Assembly (NCBI GenBank): GCA_024691125.1
Contig: JAILNV010000209.1
Coordinates: forward strand, 1 to 48,674
Direction: 5' to 3'
From: Lachnospiraceae bacterium
GTDB lineage: Bacteria; Bacillota; Clostridia; Lachnospirales; Lachnospiraceae
Length of the DNA stretch: 48,674 bases
The translations under genes and the position numbers were made by a program. Positions 43,635-48,674 of the stretch are shown in pieces; within the stretch, counting starts at the first letter, position 1; each line of letters opens with the position of its first letter. The notes under the pieces were generated by a model, which saw only the letters and a program-made list of their open reading frames with translations, was not told where the DNA came from and made no database searches.

Positions 43635-46415
43635 TCACACCGTAATGTTTACGCTGCAGCTTCCATTCTTATGTACGAATTCCAGCTTCCTGCAGGCACT
43701 GTTTATCAGTGATCGCGAAATTTCATCCGCGCCGGCAAGCGGATCCTTATCCTCCCCGGCATATGTTACAGTCATACTGACAATATCTTCATTATCATCG
43801 CCCGCTTCGTTATTGTCATTTACTTCGAAACTTACCTTCATTACCGGCCTGCCTTTAACCATTGGTATAACTGTTTTAAAGCAGAGCTCTTCAAGCAATA
43901 ACTGCATCTTCATCATCAGATGCCTGCTTATCATATGGCGAACTGCAAACCGGAGGATACTGTTAATCCCTTCGTCAAACGACACCACATCCTCTGTCAA
44001 TGAGATTTCCAGTGATCTGGTATTCCGTATGAACCTTCTGGTCTTATCGTTCTTTGGATCATCAAATATCTCGTCCGGACTGCCCTCTTCCAGGATCACA
44101 CCCTCATCCATGAAAAACACCCTGTTCGATACATCTTTGGCAAAATTCATTTCATGAGTTACTATCAGCATTGTCAGCCCATGCTTTGCCAGATTCCTGA
44201 TAACGGCAAGAACACCTCCCACCATCGCCGGATCGAGCGCCGATGTAGGCTCATCCAGAAGCAGCATTCTCGGATCCATTGCAACAGCTCTTACAATAGC
44301 CACTCTCTGCTGCTGACCGCCGGAGAGCTGTTCGGGGAAACACAGCGCCTTATCCGCCAGTCCTACCATATACAGGAGCTCCATTCCTCTTAAGGCTGCC
44401 TCTTCCCTGCTCCTTTTAAGAAGCTCGGTCTGCGCCAGCATCAGGTTCTCAATGATCGTAATATGGCCAAAAAGATCAAACGACTGGAATACCATCCCTA
44501 TACGTTGTCTTAACACATTGATGTCGAAATCCTTTGACAGACAGTTCTTTCCTTCGAAGTATATCTCTCCTTCGTCCGGCTTCTCCAGCTGGTTAATAAG
44601 ATGCAGAAAGGTAGTCTTTCCTGTTCCTGACGGTCCTATTAACGATATAATATCGCGATCATATACCTGACAGCTAAGATCATTTACCGGAGTCACATCT
44701 CCATAGCTCTTTTTCAGATGATCAACTTTAAGGAGCACTTTACGATCTTCCCCACGTCCCTGTTTTGCATCATTCTTTACGATCGGAATTCTTCCGGGAA
44801 CAAAAGTGTTAACAACTGTTCTTACATCTTCGGGAACTGTTCTGTTGGCAGGATCTATCCTCTTCGCTGCTATCTCCAGTAATTTGGTCATAATGGTGGA
44901 AAGTGTAAAATATACAACCGCAGTGATTAGCAGCGGGAGAAATGCCTCATAAGTCTTGCCTATTATTATATCGGATGCCTTTGTAATATCCACCACGGAT
45001 ATATATCCCGCAATGGACGTTACCTTAAGCGTTGCTATACACTGACCGACATATACCGGGACAGTAATTATCGTTGCCTGTGGAAGCACCACCTTCACAA
45101 AAGCCTTCGAACGCGTAAATCCAAGACCTCTTGCAGCCCTTATCTGTTCAGCCGGCACAGAACATATACCGCTCCTGAACATTTCAGCGCAGTATGCCGA
45201 GAAATCCATGGTAAAAGCAATAACGGATACGGCAAAAGCAGATAATCCCATGTCCCTGAATATCACATAATACATTATCATCATCGTTACAAGTATGGGT
45301 ATACCCCGGAAAAGCCGTATGTATAAAGACGCAAATGAGGCACAGAACGGATTGGCGTTCATTCTCATAAAACATATAAGTGCGCCAAGTATCGTACCCA
45401 GCACAACAGAGATTACGGTTAATCCCAAAGTTACTCCCAAACCGGAAATAAGCAGTTTGTAACGTTCCGACTGAACAAGGCTCGCATAAGCGCTTCTCTT
45501 CAATTCCGAAACAAACGTCGAGGCTCTGGATACGGGAATCTGCGTTCTTTCTGTCTTAACACATATATAAGAGGCATCTTTGTACAGCTGATCCGTAACA
45601 CGGACAGATTCCTTCCTTTCGCTGTTCATCTTTACAACATCTGCCAGCAGATCATATTTCCCTGATGCCAGGCCGGTTAGCTCTGCTGTGTAAGTCACTG
45701 CTTCAACAGTAGGGATATAACCTTCATATGCGCAGAAACCATATGCCAGTTCGACAAATACTCCCGTAAGTTTACTGCCTTCATAATAGGTCATTGGCAT
45801 CCACATTCCGCCCGTAGCTATCTTAAGCTCACCCTTCTCACCGGTGAAGGAATAATTGCCCATTACATCTCCGGTTCTGTCAGGATCTTCCCACTTAGCC
45901 TTAATCCTTTCATACTCACCGTTTTCAATGATCATTCTTAGATATTCATTGAATTCTTCACACAGCATTTCTCCCTTTTCCGTATTAGGGGTACCAAAGC
46001 CATACTCTATTTCCGAAAAGGGCTCCGTTATAAAGGCAAGTTCCGGATGAGATGTCTTTAATGCCTCTTTCTGAGAGACATATCCCACCCCGGCATCAGC
46101 CTTTCCACTCGAGATCGCATTATAGATATCAGATTGTGTATCAAAATAAAGTACCCGGGCTTCGCTGTATTTTTTCTGTATCTCGTAAACCCACTCAGAT
46201 CCGCTCAAAACTGCGATCTTTACACCGGGATAATTAAGATCTTCAAGGGTCTTATCCGTAATAGGGTATCCGTTTTCATCCACGGCAGCCGGGATATCAC
46301 TTACAGTCGTTACCTCTGTTATCCTTGTTAACAAAAGCAGAATCACTATCACTAACAGCAGCAGCCATTCATATCTCGTATTCTTTTTTGTATTATCATT
46401 CTTATTCACACTCAT
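43635..46415 (-). CDS. All-in-one amino acid-type ABC transporter: binding domain, permease, ATPase and histidine-kinase-like ATPase domain
   Basis: 926 residues. Membrane anchor at about 17-40. Binding-protein segment at about 43-300, in which the second lobe ([15 protein letters not shown] onward) comes before the first lobe ([19 protein letters not shown] onward). A HisM/GlnP-type permease at about 315-520 with an EAA-like loop ([21 protein letters not shown]). ATPase at about 556-798: [35 protein letters not shown] and VTHEMN. Residues 799-926 resemble an anti-sigma/histidine-kinase-like ATPase fold (EELCFK where an N-box EELxxN is expected; [10 protein letters not shown]), so nucleotide binding may be weak. 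Importers with the first three modules fused are known; the fourth is unusual. The substrate is probably a polar amino acid. Confidence 0.82.
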   Translation of the reverse strand: MSVNKNDNTKKNTRYEWLLLLVIVILLLLTRITEVTTVSDIPAAVDENGYPITDKTLEDLNYPGVKIAVLSGSEWVYEIQKKYSEARVLYFDTQSDIYNAISSGKADAGVGYVSQKEALKTSHPELAFITEPFSEIEYGFGTPNTEKGEMLCEEFNEYLRMIIENGEYERIKAKWEDPDRTGDVMGNYSFTGEKGELKIATGGMWMPMTYYEGSKLTGVFVELAYGFCAYEGYIPTVEAVTYTAELTGLASGKYDLLADVVKMNSERKESVRVTDQLYKDASYICVKTERTQIPVSRASTFVSELKRSAYASLVQSERYKLLISGLGVTLGLTVISVVLGTILGALICFMRMNANPFCASFASLYIRLFRGIPILVTMMIMYYVIFRDMGLSAFAVSVIAFTMDFSAYCAEMFRSGICSVPAEQIRAARGLGFTRSKAFVKVVLPQATIITVPVYVGQCIATLKVTSIAGYISVVDITKASDIIIGKTYEAFLPLLITAVVYFTLSTIMTKLLEIAAKRIDPANRTVPEDVRTVVNTFVPGRIPIVKNDAKQGRGEDRKVLLKVDHLKKSYGDVTPVNDLSCQVYDRDIISLIGPSGTGKTTFLHLINQLEKPDEGEIYFEGKNCLSKDFDINVLRQRIGMVFQSFDLFGHITIIENLMLAQTELLKRSREEAALRGMELLYMVGLADKALCFPEQLSGGQQQRVAIVRAVAMDPRMLLLDEPTSALDPAMVGGVLAVIRNLAKHGLTMLIVTHEMNFAKDVSNRVFFMDEGVILEEGSPDEIFDDPKNDKTRRFIRNTRSLEISLTEDVVSFDEGINSILRFAVRHMISRHLMMKMQLLLEELCFKTVIPMVKGRPVMKVSFEVNDNNEAGDDNEDIVSMTVTYAGEDKDPLAGADEISRSLINSACRKLEFVHKNGSCSVNITV

Positions 46416-46523
46416 TTTACTCTTTCACAGGTATCGTTTGTTACAGAATACAGTTCTTAACAATCATTTTATCATATTGACAGACAATTTCAAATAAGTG
46501 ACATGGCAAAAAGAACCATTCCA

Positions 46524-46532
46524 TGGTATAAT
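46524..46532 (+). promoter_or_regulatory. Extended -10 promoter for the tyrosine phosphatase operon
   Basis: TGGTATAAT, an extended -10, 76 bases before the ATG of the phosphatase gene. The -35 region is weak, though TTGACA occurs farther upstream at about 46475. Confidence 0.5.
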
Positions 46533-46541
46533 TTTACACAG

Positions 46542-46586
46542 GGCTGTTCATTTTTTGTTCAAAAACCGATCCCTGTATGAACAGCC
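46542..46586 (+). promoter_or_regulatory. Leader inverted repeat before the phosphatase gene
   Basis: GGCTGTTCA and TGAACAGCC (9 bp, exact) with a 27-base loop, starting about 10 bases after the extended -10. It could be an operator or a leader hairpin; a T-run occurs inside the loop rather than after the stem, so it is not a normal terminator. Confidence 0.45.
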
Positions 46587-46608
46587 GGCAAAAATACGGA
46601 GTTTTATT

Positions 46609-47073
46609 ATGATAAGAATTTTATTTGTGTGTTACGGAAATATCTGTCGGTCACCCATGGCGGAATTTATAATGAAAGATCTGGTGGAAAAGAATGGCTG
46701 CGCGGACAGATTCCATATTGCTTCCGCCGCCACCTCGGATGAAGAGATATGGGGAGGCGTCGGGAACCCCGTTTACCCTCCCGCAAGTGACGAGCTTAAG
46801 AAGCACGGAATTACCGATGTTTCCGGAAAGCATGCCACTCAGCTTAAGAGAAGCGACTATGATAAGTACGATCTTATACTGGGTATGGAGCGAATGAATT
46901 TAAGACATATGATGAATATCCTCGGAAGCGATCCGGATGGTAAGGTCAGGCTTCTTCTTGATTACTCCGACAATCCGAGGGATATTTCCGATCCATGGTA
47001 TACACGTGATTTCAGGCGGGCCTATGATGATATTTACGAAGGCTGCCTGGCACTGTATGAGGCTCTTGTATGA
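46609..47073 (+). CDS. Low-molecular-weight protein tyrosine phosphatase
   Basis: 154 residues, the family's usual size, from the ATG at 46609; a longer frame from 46498 has no ribosome site and was trimmed because CGGAG lies about 9 bases before this ATG. The active loop CYGNICRS (C-x5-R) is at about 8-15 and the general acid is in SDPWYTRDF (about 126). It would remove phosphate from protein tyrosine in the cytosol; targets in Firmicutes include capsule and stress kinases. It overlaps the next gene by four bases. Confidence 0.92.
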   Translation: MIRILFVCYGNICRSPMAEFIMKDLVEKNGCADRFHIASAATSDEEIWGGVGNPVYPPASDELKKHGITDVSGKHATQLKRSDYDKYDLILGMERMNLRHMMNILGSDPDGKVRLLLDYSDNPRDISDPWYTRDFRRAYDDIYEGCLALYEALV

Positions 47074-47768
47074 ACTTAAGATCCCGATTCCATCTTCCTT
47101 CCGCAGGAGATGTCATACTGACCGTCATCGGTGCCATACTCTGCGGTCTCGGCTGCGGGTTTATTAATTACGCTTCCCTTGGCATGGATGCGATCGGTCT
47201 GTTCTATGACGGTATAAGAAGCATACTCGATCTGTCGCCCAATCAGATTGGTACAGCCTCCTATATCGTATGTTTTATCCTGTCTGTATTTCTCTGGTTT
47301 GCAGATCGTAAATACGTCAATATCGGCAGCATCATCTATATTATCATGTACGGAGCTTTCGCCAACATCGGGACTGTCATATGGGAGAATCTCACTCCAG
47401 GATACAGTATTTATCTTAATGCTCTTATATCCGCACTGGGGCTGCTTATTCTTTATGTCGGACTTGGAATATATATCGCCGTTGATATAGGAGTTGATGC
47501 TTTTACGGGCGTTATGCTCTGGCTCAGCAACATCACACATAAGGATATGAAATACGTCAAAATCGCTTTCGACCTGGGGCTTGCGGTTATCGGTTTTCTC
47601 CTTGGCGGAACCCTTGGGATCGTAACCCCGGTTTCGATCATTATCGGAGGTCCCTGCATTTCATTCCTGACGAGGCACATTCAGACCCTGTACTTTAAAC
47701 ATTTGCTAACGGATGACTCGCTTGGTCAACGTGACGGCAGTAAACCGGATACTGATGATAAGAGGTAA
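47070..47768 (+). CDS. YczE/YitT-like integral membrane protein
   Basis: 232 residues with about five or six membrane segments. The sequences GLGCGFINYASLGMDAIG (about 27-44) and GVDAFTGVMLWLS (about 137-149) are characteristic of YczE-type membrane proteins, whose function is not settled. Start overlaps the phosphatase stop (ATGA), so it is translationally coupled to it. No enzymatic motif seen. Confidence 0.8.
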   Translation: MNLRSRFHLPSAGDVILTVIGAILCGLGCGFINYASLGMDAIGLFYDGIRSILDLSPNQIGTASYIVCFILSVFLWFADRKYVNIGSIIYIIMYGAFANIGTVIWENLTPGYSIYLNALISALGLLILYVGLGIYIAVDIGVDAFTGVMLWLSNITHKDMKYVKIAFDLGLAVIGFLLGGTLGIVTPVSIIIGGPCISFLTRHIQTLYFKHLLTDDSLGQRDGSKPDTDDKR

Positions 47769-47776
47769 TATCGATA

Positions 47777-48274
47777 ATGAAAAATACAACTCTGTGCTAT
47801 ATACAAAAAGATCATAATTACCTTATGCTTCACCGTACCAAAAAGAAGAATGACCAGAGCCGGGGGAAATGGCTCGGGATAGGTGGTAAGTTCGAGGAAA
47901 GCGAGAGTCCTGATGAGTGCCTGCTTCGTGAAGTATATGAAGAGACCGGACTTAAGCTTACTTCATACCGGCTTCGCGGTATAGTCACCTTTGTTTCTGA
48001 TATTTATGAAACGGAGTATATGTTTCTCTACACTGCCGACGGATATGAAGGAACTTTATATGCCGAAGAAGACGGCTCTCTTACACCCGTCATAGACGAT
48101 ATAAAGTATCCCTGTAATGAAGGCGTTCTTAAATGGGTCGACATAGATCTGGTTCCCGGGCTTGAACTGTGGGAAGGAGACCGTATCTTTCTTAAGAAGC
48201 TGACAGAAAGTAACGATTTCTTCACTTTAAAGCTTGTTTATGAAGGAGATACCCTGGTTTCGTACTCGTCCTGA
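47777..48274 (+). CDS. NUDIX hydrolase (MutT/8-oxo-dGTPase-like)
   Basis: 165 residues. Complete Nudix box G-x5-E-x7-REVYEETGL at about 37-58, with GKWLGIGGKFE just before. It probably hydrolyses a nucleoside diphosphate derivative such as an oxidised dGTP; the sequence near the box (HRTKKKNDQSRGKW) is typical of MutT-like house-cleaning enzymes. GAGGT lies about 9 bases before the ATG, 8 bases after the previous gene. Confidence 0.9.
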   Translation: MKNTTLCYIQKDHNYLMLHRTKKKNDQSRGKWLGIGGKFEESESPDECLLREVYEETGLKLTSYRLRGIVTFVSDIYETEYMFLYTADGYEGTLYAEEDGSLTPVIDDIKYPCNEGVLKWVDIDLVPGLELWEGDRIFLKKLTESNDFFTLKLVYEGDTLVSYSS

Positions 48275-48340
48275 CGCAAAGCAGGTATCACAAAGCCGGC
48301 ATAACTTACGTGACCGCATGTTCTGCGTCCCAAAAACATC

Positions 48341-48369
48341 TTGACTAAGTATTCTGCTTATGCTATATT
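48341..48369 (+). promoter_or_regulatory. Promoter of tRNA-Arg
   Basis: -35 TTGACT (48341-48346), 17-base spacer, -10 TATATT (48364-48369), about 28 bases before the tRNA. Confidence 0.8.
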
Positions 48370-48397
48370 GTATTGGTCGTCGAAATAACGGCAGTAT

Positions 48398-48471
48398 GTG
48401 CGCGTAGCTCAGCTGGATAGAGCGTCTGGCTACGGACCAGAAGGTCGGGGGTTCGAATCCTCTCGCGCACG
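48398..48471 (+). tRNA. tRNA-Arg (anticodon ACG)
   Basis: Cloverleaf: acceptor GTGCGCG/CGCGCAC, D-arm GCTC...GAGC, anticodon stem TCTGG/CCAGA with loop CTACGGA (anticodon ACG), T-loop TTCGAAT. Discriminator G; CCA is not encoded. Position 34 A is expected to become inosine. Confidence 0.97.
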
Positions 48472-48538
48472 TCTGATGGTTTACGCTCGAACACTATCTC
48501 ATGGATAGATCTTCGATACGTATTCATAATCACCATAG

Positions 48539-48574
48539 AAATAGCACCCTGACAATCAGGGTGCTATTTCTTTT
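48539..48574 (+). terminator. Intrinsic terminator after tRNA-Arg
   Basis: AAATAGCACCCTGA/TCAGGGTGCTATTT, 14 bp perfect stem with CAA loop, then CTTTT. The last 100 bases of the window after it show no gene. Confidence 0.9.
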
Positions 48575-48674
48575 ACAGGACGGTGCCTGTAGTCCTGTTT
48601 CGCTTTACGCTCACTATATCGGCTATTATTGATTATATACCGAACTGTGTAGCATTACAAGGTCATTACTCCTA

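Noticed and set aside
46498..46608. Longer start for the tyrosine phosphatase
   Set aside because: The extra 37 codons cover the promoter and leader repeat; the family start and a ribosome site fit the ATG at 46609.

Overview
This window looks like chromosomal DNA of an anaerobic Gram-positive bacterium, most likely a Lachnospiraceae member of gut or rumen type (Butyrivibrio/Roseburia-like). The grounds are AGGAGG-type ribosome binding sites, lipoprotein signals of the V-T-G-C kind, a four-subunit 2-oxoacid:ferredoxin oxidoreductase, an intracellular cellobiose phosphorylase, BMP-type nucleoside ABC genes, a GntR/YtrA-type ABC operon, a DUF6273 protein and several multi-membrane-span GGDEF proteins. 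The genus is not certain. No phage, plasmid, CRISPR array or rRNA was seen; there is one tRNA (Arg, ACG).

Layout. 1-1.9 kb: the start of a GH3 lipoprotein gene that runs off the window, then a REP-associated tyrosine transposase (RAYT) bracketed by inverted copies of a GGAACC-rich palindromic repeat. 1.9-10.3 kb (minus): a probable operon metN-metI-(2-oxoacid oxidoreductase gamma, delta, alpha, beta)-metQ-paaK-like ligase-aminotransferase. It could import an amino acid, transaminate it, decarboxylate it to an acyl-CoA and release the acid, or run in reverse. A 50-residue YezD-type gene, too short for a 60-residue ORF cutoff, sits upstream behind a terminator. 10.8-15.2 kb: a DUF5684 membrane protein, then a LacI regulator divergent from cellobiose phosphorylase, with two matching operator-like sites between them. 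15.4-21.9 kb: a BMP/Nup ABC importer and a divergent NSS sodium symporter. 21.9-26.1 kb: a MacA-MacB-like tripartite ABC system whose ATPase carries an in-frame insertion of palindromic DNA. 26.3-30.1 kb: a ytrA-ytrB-permease operon with a clear promoter and a perfect palindromic operator. 30.1-35.5 kb: a zinc-ribbon/repeat/DUF6273 membrane protein, a CPA1 antiporter and a TrkA-like protein. 35.5-46.4 kb: a signalling block with a propeller HD-GYP protein, two GGDEF proteins, an MFS transporter and a 926-residue protein fusing binding protein, permease, ATPase and a histidine-kinase-like ATPase fold. 46.6-48.5 kb: a low-molecular-weight tyrosine phosphatase, a YczE-like membrane protein, a NUDIX hydrolase and tRNA-Arg.

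The most distinctive theme is one palindromic repeat family (core AGGGGACGGTTCT between GGAACC/GGTTCC arms) at six intergenic loci, in the same window as its likely mobilising enzyme, the RAYT. Where several copies lie together, plus-oriented copies always precede minus-oriented ones. Two clusters form perfect inverted repeats with 26-27 bp arms, and one copy followed by a T-run probably serves as the terminator of the amino acid operon. Other items worth a second look are the four-module ABC fusion, the coding-sequence palindrome in the MacB ATPase, the large repeat protein and the amino-acid/oxoacid operon.
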